Source: Halomonas sp. HAL1 (GTDB lineage Bacteria; Pseudomonadota; Gammaproteobacteria; Pseudomonadales; Halomonadaceae). From it: a stretch of 64,000 nt of DNA. The position numbers were made by a program, and so were the translations under genes. The notes below the pieces were generated by a model, which saw only the letters and a list, made by a program, of their open reading frames with translations, was not told the origin of the DNA and ran no database searches. This document shows, one piece after another, positions 26,763 through 35,170 of the stretch. Position 1 is the first letter of the stretch; the number at the start of each line of letters is the position of its first letter. The stretch covers positions 1,798,001-1,862,000 of the forward strand of contig NZ_CP130610.1 in assembly GCF_030544485.1 (NCBI RefSeq). The letters run 5' to 3'.

Positions 26763-27779
26763 ATGTCCTATTCAGAACTCAGCATCGAAGAACGTGCCAC
26801 CATACAGGTAAGCCTCAGGCAAGGCATGAGTCTCCGCCAGATTGCTCACATGTTGAGGCGTTCTCCGTCTACCCTCAGCCGTGAAGTACGGCGCAACCAA
26901 ACTCAGTCAGGTGCCTACTGTGCTCATAGTGCGCAGACGCACCGCTGCGCTCGACGCATGGTTTGTCGCCCAAAACGTAAGCTGCTGTTGGGGAGTGAAC
27001 GCTTTGAGCTGGTCATTCATATGCTTCGCAACCGCTTGTCTCCAGAACAAATAGCAGGCAAGCTCAAACGCATGATGACGCCCAGTTTTGAAGATGCTTA
27101 CGTCTGCCGTGAGACGGTCTACAACGCCATTTACGCCTTGCCTGTGGGCCAGCTTAAGAAAGAGTTGATTCACTGCCTGCGCCAAGGCAAATCGACCCGT
27201 AAGCCTCGCCGTGGTCAGGTCGATCGCCGTGGCCAAATACCCGACATGGTGAGCATTCACCTTCGTCCACCGGAGATAGAGAAGCGCGAAATGCCAGGCC
27301 ACTGGGAGGGCGATTTAATCAAAGGTAAGAACAATGCCTCTGCCGTCGGCACGTTAGTTGAACTCAGCAGTGGCTACGTCATCCTCGCCAAATTACATGA
27401 CGCCACAGCGACCTCAGCTGTTGAGGGATTTAGCGCAGCACTCAACCGAATGCCACTAGCCGCACGCAAGAGCATGACGTATGACCAAGGCCGAGAAATG
27501 GCTAAGCATGCACAGATTACCCAAGCAACGGGTGTTGCAATCTACTTTTGTGACCCTCACAGCCCATGGCAACGCGGTAGCAATGAAAACATCAATGGCT
27601 TGATACGGCAGTATTTACCGAAAGGGACGGATCTGTCGCACCACACCCAAGAGGAACTTGATGCCATTGCATTACAGCTGAATATGCGGCCTCGAAAGCG
27701 CTTTGACTTCAGGTGCCCAGTTGAAGTGCTGGGCGAAATATTGGCGAAACACCAAGAAAGCCCACCAGCCATTCATTAA
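26763..27779 (+). CDS. IS30-family transposase
   Basis: A 338-residue DDE transposase. N-terminal helix-turn-helix (YSELSIEERATIQVSLRQGM, then LRQIAHMLRRSPSTLSREV) is the IS30 signature. The catalytic domain shows GHWEGDLIKG (first Asp), YDQGREM (second Asp) and the third acidic residue in SPWQRGSNENINGLIRQYLP, followed by KGTDLS. All three acidic residues are present and the frame is intact, so the element could be active. Confidence 0.95.
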   Translation: MSYSELSIEERATIQVSLRQGMSLRQIAHMLRRSPSTLSREVRRNQTQSGAYCAHSAQTHRCARRMVCRPKRKLLLGSERFELVIHMLRNRLSPEQIAGKLKRMMTPSFEDAYVCRETVYNAIYALPVGQLKKELIHCLRQGKSTRKPRRGQVDRRGQIPDMVSIHLRPPEIEKREMPGHWEGDLIKGKNNASAVGTLVELSSGYVILAKLHDATATSAVEGFSAALNRMPLAARKSMTYDQGREMAKHAQITQATGVAIYFCDPHSPWQRGSNENINGLIRQYLPKGTDLSHHTQEELDAIALQLNMRPRKRFDFRCPVEVLGEILAKHQESPPAIH

Positions 27780-27784
27780 GTAGC

Positions 27785-27802
27785 GTTGCACTCAGAGACT
27801 GC
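27785..27802 (-). repeat. IS30 right terminal inverted repeat
   Basis: Reversed it reads GCAGTCTCTGAGTGCAAC, pairing with the left end at 26715-26732. Confidence 0.75.
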
Positions 27803-28107
27803 ATCCACCCATTATTAATTAATGAAAAATATTTACGGCTAATGCTTTTTTATTAATTAAGTTAAGCGTAATGATGGTTTTCTTACTATTTTTATTTATA
27901 AAAATACCTTATATAAATTATGGTTTGTAAATTTTTTTATTTATTTAATGTTCATGGTGATTTTGATTTATTTAATTTACGTTAACTTTTTATTACTGGC
28001 TGAAAAGCTAACATATATCATAGTAACTGAGCTTTGTTCCGCTCTAAGATAATTTTTTGAAATCCTCCCGGCCTTGAGATGTTTTATACCCTTAGAGGGC
28101 TTTGCCA
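27803..28107. other. Very AT-rich region between IS30 and the ferritin-like paralog
   Basis: 305 bases, no gene. Contains runs of T and A and the promoter at 28008-28050. Confidence 0.6.
28008..28050 (+). promoter_or_regulatory. Promoter matching that of the 17.0-kb paralog
   Basis: CTAACATATATCAT starts 37 bases before a TAAGAT -10, the same distance as at 16910-16952. The two share ATCATAG and, further on, GAGCTTT. The first half of the ANR dyad is more degenerate here. Confidence 0.45.
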
Positions 28108-28608
28108 ATGGTTAGCTTAGCAGTACTTAGTCCCCTGCCTCAGGATCAAATAACCTTAGCTTACTCGCAAGAGACACGTGAGTTGTATCGCTATCGTGGG
28201 TTGGCACTTTGCTTTCTGCCCTTTGATCCCCCCGTTAGCCGTTTGATGAGCGCCATTGGTATGGAGTGCGAACATAGGATTTTTAACTTGCAGGAAGTGG
28301 CAAAGCAGATGGAGTTAGTTCTTCCTTCAACTATTAGCCAGCTAAGAGAAATGTCCTTTTTAAATAAAAATAGCAGGCATTTTTTCGTGTTGGATGAAAC
28401 TATGGGTAGGCAGGTTCTTCTTGACGCTGAAGAGGCGGCTGAAACGTCGCATACATTCTTTAGCAGGCTATCGGAAACCAACGCGATTCCTGAGTTACAG
28501 CAACTGTTATCTACCTTTGTAGCTCAGAAATATAGTGAGTATCACGTCGTAAAAGAGTGTCGTGAGCAATGGAAGAACGCTCTCTATGCGCTGGGTTGTG
28601 CTTCATAA
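28108..28608 (+). CDS. Ferritin-like helical protein, paralog B
   Basis: A 166-residue helical protein, clearly related to the gene at 17007: RYRGLALCFLPFDPPVSRLM and AIGMECEHR (with E-x-x-H) recur, followed by LQEVAKQMEL, FVLDETMGRQVL and a C-terminal EYHVVKECREQW. I chose the ATG at 28108 after AGAGGG, as in the paralog; a TTG two codons earlier is possible. Conserved residues suggest a metal-binding four-helix bundle. It overlaps nothing and is followed at 28673 by a diguanylate cyclase. Function unknown. Confidence 0.6.
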   Translation: MVSLAVLSPLPQDQITLAYSQETRELYRYRGLALCFLPFDPPVSRLMSAIGMECEHRIFNLQEVAKQMELVLPSTISQLREMSFLNKNSRHFFVLDETMGRQVLLDAEEAAETSHTFFSRLSETNAIPELQQLLSTFVAQKYSEYHVVKECREQWKNALYALGCAS

Positions 28609-28672
28609 GCTGTGCCTTATAAAACAGATAGCTGTTTATTTGCCACTACACTCATGGTGGGAGTGCGTGTCT

Positions 28673-29674
28673 ATGATCATGCCAATACGGAACAAACCTG
28701 GTTTTCAAGATTATTTTGGTGATGATGCCGACTCAATGTTGAAGTTCCTTTGGGATTTTTTTCCTGCATCAATGATAATTATTCGTTTTGAAGAGCCGGG
28801 TAATTTTGTCGTCGAGGCAGTCAACCCCACTCAGCAAGCTATGTTAAGCAGCAAAAAGATATACGTGGGGGAGCATCTATCCCATATATTTCCTGAATCG
28901 TTATGTGATGAGCTCATTGCAAATTGTGGTCACTGTGTAGCAGACGGAGTGCCGGTTCGTTACGAAATGGCGGGTGGATACATTGATGGGGAATATCATC
29001 AGACCGACTGCCAGATCCTACTCAAACCTATTAGTACTCTTCAAGGAGTAATTACTCATTTGCTCTGCATCGTCAATAACCCAAACACTTACAGCCGTTC
29101 GAAGGTGGCTCATTATTCCGAACTAGAAATAGAGCGTCGGGTGATGGAGCGTACCGATGAATTGACGGCCGTTAATCAGCAATTAAGCTACTTAGCGACT
29201 CATGATTGGCTCACTGAAGCGTTTAACCGCCGTCATCTTCTTGAGTTAGCGACGACTGAGTTCAAGCGAGTTTACCGTTATGGGTTATCACTCGGCCTGT
29301 TAATGCTGGATATTGATCACTTTAAGTCAATCAACGATGAAAAGGGCCACGCCGCTGGAGATCAGGCGTTGCAAACGGTGACTCGCGCAATACGAGCGAC
29401 GGTTCGTAACTGCGATTTGGTCGGGCGCTATGGCGGTGATGAATTCATCATCGTGTTGCCCGAAACCGATCTCCATGGAGCCCGCGTAATTGCCGAGCGG
29501 TTGAGAAGTACACTGCAGGGAGCTGAGCTATTTATCAGCATTGGCCTCGCCACGCTAGAGCGTAATGACCAAACGATTGATGATGTGATCAACCGCGCGG
29601 ATCATTTATTATTGAGCGCTAAGCGAAATGGTCGTAACCGAATAGAAAGCGCTTCCCTTACCCTTATATCTTGA
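28673..29674 (+). CDS. Diguanylate cyclase with N-terminal sensory domain
   Basis: A 333-residue protein that makes cyclic di-GMP. Residues about 20-135 look like a PAS-type fold (VVEAVNPTQQAML and ICVVNN-like end); a short coiled coil (ERRVMERTDELTAVNQQLSY) leads to a GGDEF domain from about 165. The active motif GGDEF is intact, and RNCD five residues before it is an I-site (R-x-x-D), so product inhibition is expected. No transmembrane segment. Start ATG at 28673 follows GGGAG; the longer reading runs back into the ferritin-like gene. Its position 64 bases after that gene suggests co-transcription. Confidence 0.88.
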   Translation: MIMPIRNKPGFQDYFGDDADSMLKFLWDFFPASMIIIRFEEPGNFVVEAVNPTQQAMLSSKKIYVGEHLSHIFPESLCDELIANCGHCVADGVPVRYEMAGGYIDGEYHQTDCQILLKPISTLQGVITHLLCIVNNPNTYSRSKVAHYSELEIERRVMERTDELTAVNQQLSYLATHDWLTEAFNRRHLLELATTEFKRVYRYGLSLGLLMLDIDHFKSINDEKGHAAGDQALQTVTRAIRATVRNCDLVGRYGGDEFIIVLPETDLHGARVIAERLRSTLQGAELFISIGLATLERNDQTIDDVINRADHLLLSAKRNGRNRIESASLTLIS

Positions 29675-29800
29675 TGGCTGGCGTTTAGTGGCTACTATAT
29701 TTAGCTTCCTTGATTAACGCCTACCTCATGTCTTCAATATACGCTTGCGTCCAGCTAGCTATCGCGGTACTACAGTTATCTCTTAGCTTTGGATAGCTCG

Positions 29801-30568
29801 ATGAAAAAAATGCTGCTGCGATGGCTGCTTACTCTCGTAGTGCTTTTAGCGCTGCTGCTAGTAGGGCCTGTATGGATATTGGCAAGTAATCAAGTGGTAA
29901 CAGAAGGGCATTGGTCATCGTTGGATCGCACCTCTGCTGGGATCGCCCCAGACCCAGCAGCGATCTCCGAAGCCGTGGTGCAGGTCTATTCTGCCCGCGC
30001 CTATAATTGGCGCGGGGCGTTTGGCGAACATATCTGGATTGCGACGAAAGCAGAGAATGCTGATAGCTACCGGCTGCACCAAGTGTTGAGCTGGCGTCGC
30101 CCTACGGTAGTCTCTTCTATTGATACCCCTGATCGCGCCTGGTTTGGTAACCCGCCCACGCTGCTGGCTGATTACCGCGGTGGCGCGGCTGCACAATTAA
30201 TACCCAAGATAGAATCCGCTGCTGCTGACTACCCTCAAGCCGACCTTTATCGCTTATGGCCCGGGCCTAACAGCAACAGTTTTATCGCTTGGGTGATTCG
30301 TGAAGTACCAGACTTTGAGGTGACGCTGCCCGTTACCGCTATCGGCAAAGATTATATTTTCAACGGTATTTTGGCACCTGCGCCAAGTGGCACGGGTTAC
30401 CAGCTCTCATTAGGCGGGGTAGCCGGTATTATGCTGGCGCTAGAAGAGGGCATCGAAATTAATGTTCTCGGCTTGAGTTTTGGTATTGATGTGATGCGTC
30501 CTGCCTTGAAGCTGCCAGGTATAGGGCGCCTTGGAATGCCCGCACGAGTAGCGAGCGGTGAGCTTTAA
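29801..30568 (+). CDS. DUF3750 protein
   Basis: A 255-residue protein with one N-terminal membrane anchor (about 3-27) and a periplasmic domain. It has the family mark WPGPNSNSFIAWVIREVP (about 151-168) and AYNWRGAFGEHIWIATKA. DUF3750 has no known function; the conserved Asn-Ser and His-Trp groups suggest an enzyme fold acting on the envelope. I took the ATG at 29801 over a TTG twelve bases upstream. Downstream converges on mntR. Confidence 0.8.
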   Translation: MKKMLLRWLLTLVVLLALLLVGPVWILASNQVVTEGHWSSLDRTSAGIAPDPAAISEAVVQVYSARAYNWRGAFGEHIWIATKAENADSYRLHQVLSWRRPTVVSSIDTPDRAWFGNPPTLLADYRGGAAAQLIPKIESAAADYPQADLYRLWPGPNSNSFIAWVIREVPDFEVTLPVTAIGKDYIFNGILAPAPSGTGYQLSLGGVAGIMLALEEGIEINVLGLSFGIDVMRPALKLPGIGRLGMPARVASGEL

Positions 30569-30638
30569 TTTTCTGCAACCTGCGCTTATCCCATCACAGG
30601 AGCCTTGAAGTTTAACCCGATAGCTTCTTGATGAGCAT

Positions 30639-31118
30639 TTAGCTTTTCTGCTGCTGCTCGGTAAATCGCTGCATTATATCCAGTGTTTCATCGCTCACGT
30701 GGTGCTCCATGCCTTCAGCATCAATACGAGCAGTGGCATCTTTGACTCCCAGCGCGCGTAAAAAATGCAATACGATATCGTGCCGAGCGCGTGAGGTTTC
30801 CGCCATTTTCTGGCCTGCCTCGGTCAGAAACAGAGAGCGGTAGGGCTTGCTAGTCACCAGCTCAAGCTCATTTAGGCGCCTGATCATTTTCGATACGGTT
30901 GCCTGACTAACCGCCATGCGGTTGGCAATGTCCGCCGCACGCGCTTCGCCACGATGCGTCAGTAAATCCCCAATCAGCTCAACGTAGTCTTCAATCAGCT
31001 CGGTTTCATGGGCATTACGCACCGTTGCATACTGCTGAGCATGCTGCTCCACGGGCGGAAGGGCATCACCATGAATGCTTGGGGCGGTTAATGAAGCGTT
31101 CGGATTAGAATCAGTCAT
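30639..31118 (-). CDS. mntR: MntR manganese-responsive DtxR-family repressor
   Basis: A 159-residue DtxR-type regulator. Winged helix-turn-helix at about 50-110 (DLLTHRGEARAADIANRM, VSQATVSKMIRRLNELELV), then a dimerisation and metal-binding helix set with EGMEHHVSDETLDIM, where Glu and His bind Mn. Like E. coli MntR it has an N-terminal extension and lacks the SH3-like third domain. Start ATG at 31118; the longer reading covers the promoter. It is divergent from the Mn ABC transporter, with an MntR box between. Confidence 0.88.
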   Translation of the reverse strand: MTDSNPNASLTAPSIHGDALPPVEQHAQQYATVRNAHETELIEDYVELIGDLLTHRGEARAADIANRMAVSQATVSKMIRRLNELELVTSKPYRSLFLTEAGQKMAETSRARHDIVLHFLRALGVKDATARIDAEGMEHHVSDETLDIMQRFTEQQQKS

Positions 31119-31195
31119 TGGCAAATTATATCGGAAGCAGTGGCAATAATCATTGGATCGTACTTGGGATAGTAGCCTATTTTTACGCAACATTG

Positions 31196-31209
31196 TTAGC
31201 CAAGGCTAA
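31196..31209. promoter_or_regulatory. MntR operator
   Basis: TTAGCCAAGGCTAA, a perfect 6-bp dyad around AA. Its core TAGCCAAGGCTA differs by one base from the core of the E. coli MntR box (TAGCAAAGGCTA). It lies between mntR and the Mn transporter genes, and should let Mn-loaded MntR repress both directions. Confidence 0.75.
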
Positions 31210-31275
31210 ACTATTTGCACAGTGCTTTATTTTTGAGCTACAGTCTACTTATCAGTAATGCGAAAGGGATGAATA

Positions 31276-32196
31276 ATGAATAAGCGCAATCTTTGTATAG
31301 CTTTGAGCCTGCCGCTGTGGTTAAACGCAGCAATGGTGAATGCTCAGGGTGAGGATGTTGCGCCATCGCCTTTGAATGTTGCCGTAACGTTTTCCGTGCT
31401 TGGCGATATTGTTACCCGCGTGGCGGGGGAGAATGCCAACGTATCAGTATTAACCCCGGTTGGTGCGGAAGTGCATGAGTGGGAACTGACCCCAAGTAAT
31501 TTTGCGGCGTTAGAAACAGCAAACATCGTTTTCTATAACGGTTACCAGTTGGAGCAGTGGATGCCCCAGGTGGAAGCAACCCTTGTAGATGGCACGCCGC
31601 TAGTGGCGATAGCTGAAGCTTCTGAGTACCCCACTCAAACCATTATTACCGGCGATATGGAAGGCGATGTCGATCCCCATCTCTGGATGGATCCGCGGGC
31701 TGTTGCTACCTACGTTCAGGTAATTGCTAACGAGCTAGAGCATGTACTTCCTCAGCGGGCTGAAGAGTTCCAGCAGCGTGCTGAGGCGTTGAAAAAAGAG
31801 CTGCATACGCTGCACGTTGAACTTCAAGAGCGCTTAGAAGCGATACCTGACGAACGGCGGGTATTGTTAAGTAGCGAAGCTGCCTTTTTATATTTCTCAG
31901 ATGCTTACCATTTTGAACATGACGGCATCTGGGGCACCAACGCTGAGACCGAGGGCTCGCCCCGTCAGCTTATGCGAGTGGTGGATATGATCAATGAGCG
32001 CCAACCCGCCGCGCTGTTTTGGGAAAGCACTATTTCTGACCGCCATGTGACCAGTTTGGCGCGGGATACAGGCGTTAAAGTGGCTGGGCCTTTATATGTG
32101 GACTCATTGAGTGAGCCAAGTGGTGAAGCTGGCGACTATTTCACCATGATGCGTCACAACGTTGAGTTGTTGCGTCAGACCTTGGCAACCGAGTAA
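31276..32196 (+). CDS. mntA: Mn (Zn)-binding periplasmic protein of ABC transporter
   Basis: A 306-residue cluster A-I metal-binding protein with a signal peptide (1-23, cleavage at VNAQG). Metal ligands: His in GAEVHEWELTP, His in DPHLWMDP, Glu in SSEAAFLYFSDAYHF, Asp in YVDSLSEP. Glu in the third site, rather than His, is the pattern of Mn-type proteins such as PsaA/MntC. With the MntR box before it, manganese is the likely cargo. The ATPase gene follows after 6 bases. Confidence 0.88.
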   Translation: MNKRNLCIALSLPLWLNAAMVNAQGEDVAPSPLNVAVTFSVLGDIVTRVAGENANVSVLTPVGAEVHEWELTPSNFAALETANIVFYNGYQLEQWMPQVEATLVDGTPLVAIAEASEYPTQTIITGDMEGDVDPHLWMDPRAVATYVQVIANELEHVLPQRAEEFQQRAEALKKELHTLHVELQERLEAIPDERRVLLSSEAAFLYFSDAYHFEHDGIWGTNAETEGSPRQLMRVVDMINERQPAALFWESTISDRHVTSLARDTGVKVAGPLYVDSLSEPSGEAGDYFTMMRHNVELLRQTLATE

Positions 32197-32202
32197 ATAG
32201 CG

Positions 32203-33021
32203 ATGGCAACTACCTCCCCTGTGGCGATTGAGATCAAAGGCCTCTACGCGGCCTACCAGCGTCAGCCGGTGCTTGAAAATATTAACCTGCGTTTTCCGGC
32301 AGGCCAATGGACCGCTATTGTAGGCCCGAACGGGGCAGGGAAATCGACACTTTTTCATGTGCTTACCGGTAGCATGAAGGCACTGCGTGGCAGTGTTCAG
32401 GCGTTTGGTGAGCCGATTTCGACGCACCGTAAAGCGGGACATATTGCTTATATGGCTCAGCGCGAAGCGATTGAATGGGATTTTCCTGTCTCGGTCTGGG
32501 AAACTGTGATGGGTGGCCGCTATGGGCATATGCGTCATGACCCCTTGTGGCGGCGTCTGTTGCCTTCACGTTGGTATGATTGCCGCCATGGCGAGGCGGT
32601 AAAGAGCGCGCTAGAAGCGGTGGATATGCTGGCGTTGGCGAAACGCCCGATTGGCGCGCTATCCGGTGGGCAGAAAAAGCGTGTTTTACTTGCCCGTACG
32701 CTTGCTCAGCAGGCCAATATTTTACTGCTTGATGAGCCACTGGCGGGTGTAGACCCACCTAGTGAGCGGTTGATTTTAGACGTGCTGGCCGGTGAGCGAG
32801 AGGCTGGACGTACGGTAATTATGGTCACTCACGATATGCCAGGGGCACGGCGCCACGTCGACCATGTGGTGTTGATCAATCGTTTTATTCGTGGGGTAGG
32901 CTCGCCTGATGAGATGCTCAGCGATGCCAAGTTGGCTGAGCTTGCAGTGAGTTCCACCGAGCAGTCGGCGAATGATGTGCAGGTCGATAAAGCATCTTCC
33001 TTAACGGCAGCGCAGGGGTAA
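32203..33021 (+). CDS. mntB: Manganese ABC transporter ATPase
   Basis: A 272-residue ABC ATPase: Walker A GPNGAGKST (about 43-51), Q-loop in AYMAQREAIEWDFPVSVWE (family-typical for Mn/Zn transporters), signature LSGGQKKR, Walker B ILLLDEPLAGVDP, switch His in MVTHDM. Lies 6 bases after the binding-protein gene and 5 before the permease. Powers uptake. Gene names for this family differ between species, so mntB is a guess at convention. Confidence 0.9.
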   Translation: MATTSPVAIEIKGLYAAYQRQPVLENINLRFPAGQWTAIVGPNGAGKSTLFHVLTGSMKALRGSVQAFGEPISTHRKAGHIAYMAQREAIEWDFPVSVWETVMGGRYGHMRHDPLWRRLLPSRWYDCRHGEAVKSALEAVDMLALAKRPIGALSGGQKKRVLLARTLAQQANILLLDEPLAGVDPPSERLILDVLAGEREAGRTVIMVTHDMPGARRHVDHVVLINRFIRGVGSPDEMLSDAKLAELAVSSTEQSANDVQVDKASSLTAAQG

Positions 33022-33026
33022 CTAAC

Positions 33027-33968
33027 GTGGCAGAACTAATGGCAACACTTGGCCTGTTTGGCGATGCGTTGGTGAGCGGGCTCATTGCCGCCATCATGGT
33101 TATTGTCAATTTATTTCCCGCTAGCATTTCAGATGCTTTCCAGTACGCCTTTATGCAGCGCGCCTTATTGACCTCGGTGTTGGTGGGGGCTATCTGCGGT
33201 ATTTTATCCTGCTACGTGGTGCTTAAGCGCTGGTCACTTCTAGGCGACGCGATCTCCCATGCGGTGCTGCCGGGGGTGGCCATTGCCTATCTGTTAGGCT
33301 GGCCCTTCTTTATTGGCGCGTTTATTACTGGCGCGCTGACCTCAGTGGGCATTGGTGCGATTGAGCGCCACACGCGAATCAAATCCGATGCGGCCATGGG
33401 ATTAATGTTTACCGGTGCTTTTGCACTGGGCATTGTGATTATCAGCAAAATCGCCTCCAGCACCCACCTGATGCATATCCTGTTTGGCAATGTGCTGGGT
33501 GTTCAGCAATCGGCACTATTGCTGACCTTAGTGGCCAGCGTGATTGCCTTGCTGGTGGTGTGGCTCGCTTATCGGCCGTTGCTGCTCTACGCGTTTGACC
33601 CCCAGCAGGCTCAGGCGCTGGGTTTCAATACCAGCGTGATTCACTACGGTTTGATCTTGCTGCTGACGCTTACCATCGTGGCGAGTTTAGAAACGGTGGG
33701 CATTATTTTAGTGGTCGCCATGCTGATTACTCCAGGCGCCACGGCGCACTTACTCACGGACCGCTTTAAAACCATGATGCTGATTTCAGTGGGCGTGGGC
33801 GTTAGCTCAGCGGTCATTGGGCTGTGGCTTTCTGTGGTGTTGGACGTTGCTTCTGGCGGCACCATTGTATTGGTCGCTACCAGTTGGTTTTTTATGGCGC
33901 TGCTTTTTTCGCCCAAGCAGGGTGTATTGATGCGCCAATGGCGTCGCTGGCGCATGGGCCAGCCTTAG
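33027..33968 (+). CDS. mntC: Manganese ABC transporter permease
   Basis: A 313-residue ABC-3 family permease with about eight or nine membrane segments. Markers: CYVVLKRWSLLGDAISHAVL, a family block after segment 2, and VETVGIILVVAML-like ASLETVGIILVVAMLITP. Start is GTG at 33027 after AACTAAC; the ribosome site is weak but close spacing to the ATPase gene suggests coupling. Completes a mntABC-type uptake operon. Confidence 0.9.
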   Translation: MAELMATLGLFGDALVSGLIAAIMVIVNLFPASISDAFQYAFMQRALLTSVLVGAICGILSCYVVLKRWSLLGDAISHAVLPGVAIAYLLGWPFFIGAFITGALTSVGIGAIERHTRIKSDAAMGLMFTGAFALGIVIISKIASSTHLMHILFGNVLGVQQSALLLTLVASVIALLVVWLAYRPLLLYAFDPQQAQALGFNTSVIHYGLILLLTLTIVASLETVGIILVVAMLITPGATAHLLTDRFKTMMLISVGVGVSSAVIGLWLSVVLDVASGGTIVLVATSWFFMALLFSPKQGVLMRQWRRWRMGQP

Positions 33969-34011
33969 GGAACAGTGTCAATTACTTACAAAAAGTAGGG
34001 CGTTGCGAAAC

Positions 34012-34365
34012 TTATGGCTGCGCCTGATCGGCCGATTCGGAAAGTGATTTAATCTGGTTTTTTACCCCTACGGCATCCTCTACATCGAGCTGAAAAGCGA
34101 TACCCGTGCCAGGTGTCTCATCAAATTCGCCCACTTGGGCAATCGCCTCAAGAATATGGCGGCTGCGGTGCTCCTCCGCCAGGAACAGCAGCATATCCCG
34201 TTGTGCGGTAATCTCCATGCCAAAAATTCCGTGGGCTTTATTTAACCCTTCGCCTCGGGCGTTATTGATCACGGTGGCGCCCGTAGCACCTGCATGGCGT
34301 GCGGCTTCAATAATGGCATCGGTTAGTTCGTCTTCCACCATGGCGACAATGAGTTTAAAACGCAT
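34012..34365 (-). CDS. PII-like signalling protein
   Basis: A 117-residue PII-fold protein. It has the GlnB-like start [20 protein letters not shown], the AGATGATVINNARGEG strand-loop and FLAEEHRSRHILEAIAQVG. The T-loop lacks the Tyr that is uridylylated in GlnB, and the region reads HGIFGMEITAQRDMLLF, so it is not a classic nitrogen regulator. It is the third gene after two DUF1538 genes, overlapping the second by 11 bases, and follows AAGGAGAT. PII-like proteins in such operons usually bind the membrane partner and gate it by nucleotide or metabolite. Ligand unknown. Confidence 0.8.
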   Translation of the reverse strand: MRFKLIVAMVEDELTDAIIEAARHAGATGATVINNARGEGLNKAHGIFGMEITAQRDMLLFLAEEHRSRHILEAIAQVGEFDETPGTGIAFQLDVEDAVGVKNQIKSLSESADQAQP

Positions 34366-35170
34366 CGTGATCTCCTTTTCCTACTAGTTTGCTTTTTAAT
34401 GGCGTTGAGGTATTGGCTGTGCTTCGTCGTGTGGCCCGCCATTGAGCAATTTGGGCATAACCCATTACGGTAATAATAGGAAATAAACAGGCAAGAGCGA
34501 TCATGCCAAAGCCGTCCATTACCGGGCTACGTCCAGGAATTTCTGTTGCAAGTCCTAATCCTAACGCGGCAATAATCGGCACCGTTATGGTAGAAGTAGT
34601 GACGCCACCTGAGTCGAATGCCAACGGAATAATGGATCGCGGCGAACGCAAAGTTTGAACAATGACCAGCAAGTAAGCGGCGAATACGAACCACTGCAAC
34701 GGCCAGCCCATTACAATACGCCAAGTACCCAGCGTGATCCCAAAAGCCATACCAAGTGCAACCGCAATGCGCAGCATCAATGGGTCAATCGTGCCGCCTG
34801 AAATCTCACCTGCCTTCAACGAAACCGCAATGAGCGATGGTTCGGCAATTGTCGTACTGGCGCCAATAGCAAAGGCGAAAATATATACCCAGTAATAGTC
34901 ACTCCAATGACGCTGGGCCCCTTCGGCTAAGCTTGGCAAAAATTCATGGTTAGTGAGCTGGGTGGCCATTAACTCACCCATTGGAAACAGTGCTTGCTCT
35001 AAGCCGACTAAAAAAAACGACAGCCCCACCCAAACCATAAGAAAACCGACCAAAACCTGCGGCAGGCGCTTTACAGGCTTACGAATGACCAAGAATTGGA
35101 AGCCGAAAACGATTGCAGCGATAGGCAGGATATCCAGCAGTGTTCCCCAAAAAGTGACGATAAGCGTCAT
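34355..35170 (-). CDS. DUF1538 membrane protein, second copy
   Basis: A 271-residue inner-membrane protein with about seven hydrophobic segments. Shared blocks with its neighbour at 35167: [38 protein letters not shown] and [20 protein letters not shown]. The conserved AEP and DSGGVTTST runs lie in membrane and look like a substrate path. It overlaps the first copy by ATGA and the PII-like gene by 11 bases, so the three proteins are made together. Likely a two-subunit transporter controlled by PII; substrate unknown. Confidence 0.82.
   Translation of the reverse strand: MTLIVTFWGTLLDILPIAAIVFGFQFLVIRKPVKRLPQVLVGFLMVWVGLSFFLVGLEQALFPMGELMATQLTNHEFLPSLAEGAQRHWSDYYWVYIFAFAIGASTTIAEPSLIAVSLKAGEISGGTIDPLMLRIAVALGMAFGITLGTWRIVMGWPLQWFVFAAYLLVIVQTLRSPRSIIPLAFDSGGVTTSTITVPIIAALGLGLATEIPGRSPVMDGFGMIALACLFPIITVMGYAQIAQWRATRRSTANTSTPLKSKLVGKGDHDAF

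Larger units (their letters stand above)
26715..27802 (+). mobile_element. IS30-family insertion sequence
   Basis: A single transposase gene lies between 18-base imperfect terminal inverted repeats. Each end reads GCAG-N3-CTGAGTGCAAC (left 26715-26732; right 27785-27802, reversed). Total about 1.09 kb, normal for IS30. I could not see a matching target duplication in the flanks (GCC before, ATC after), so the exact ends may differ by a few bases or the element may have recombined. Confidence 0.8.
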
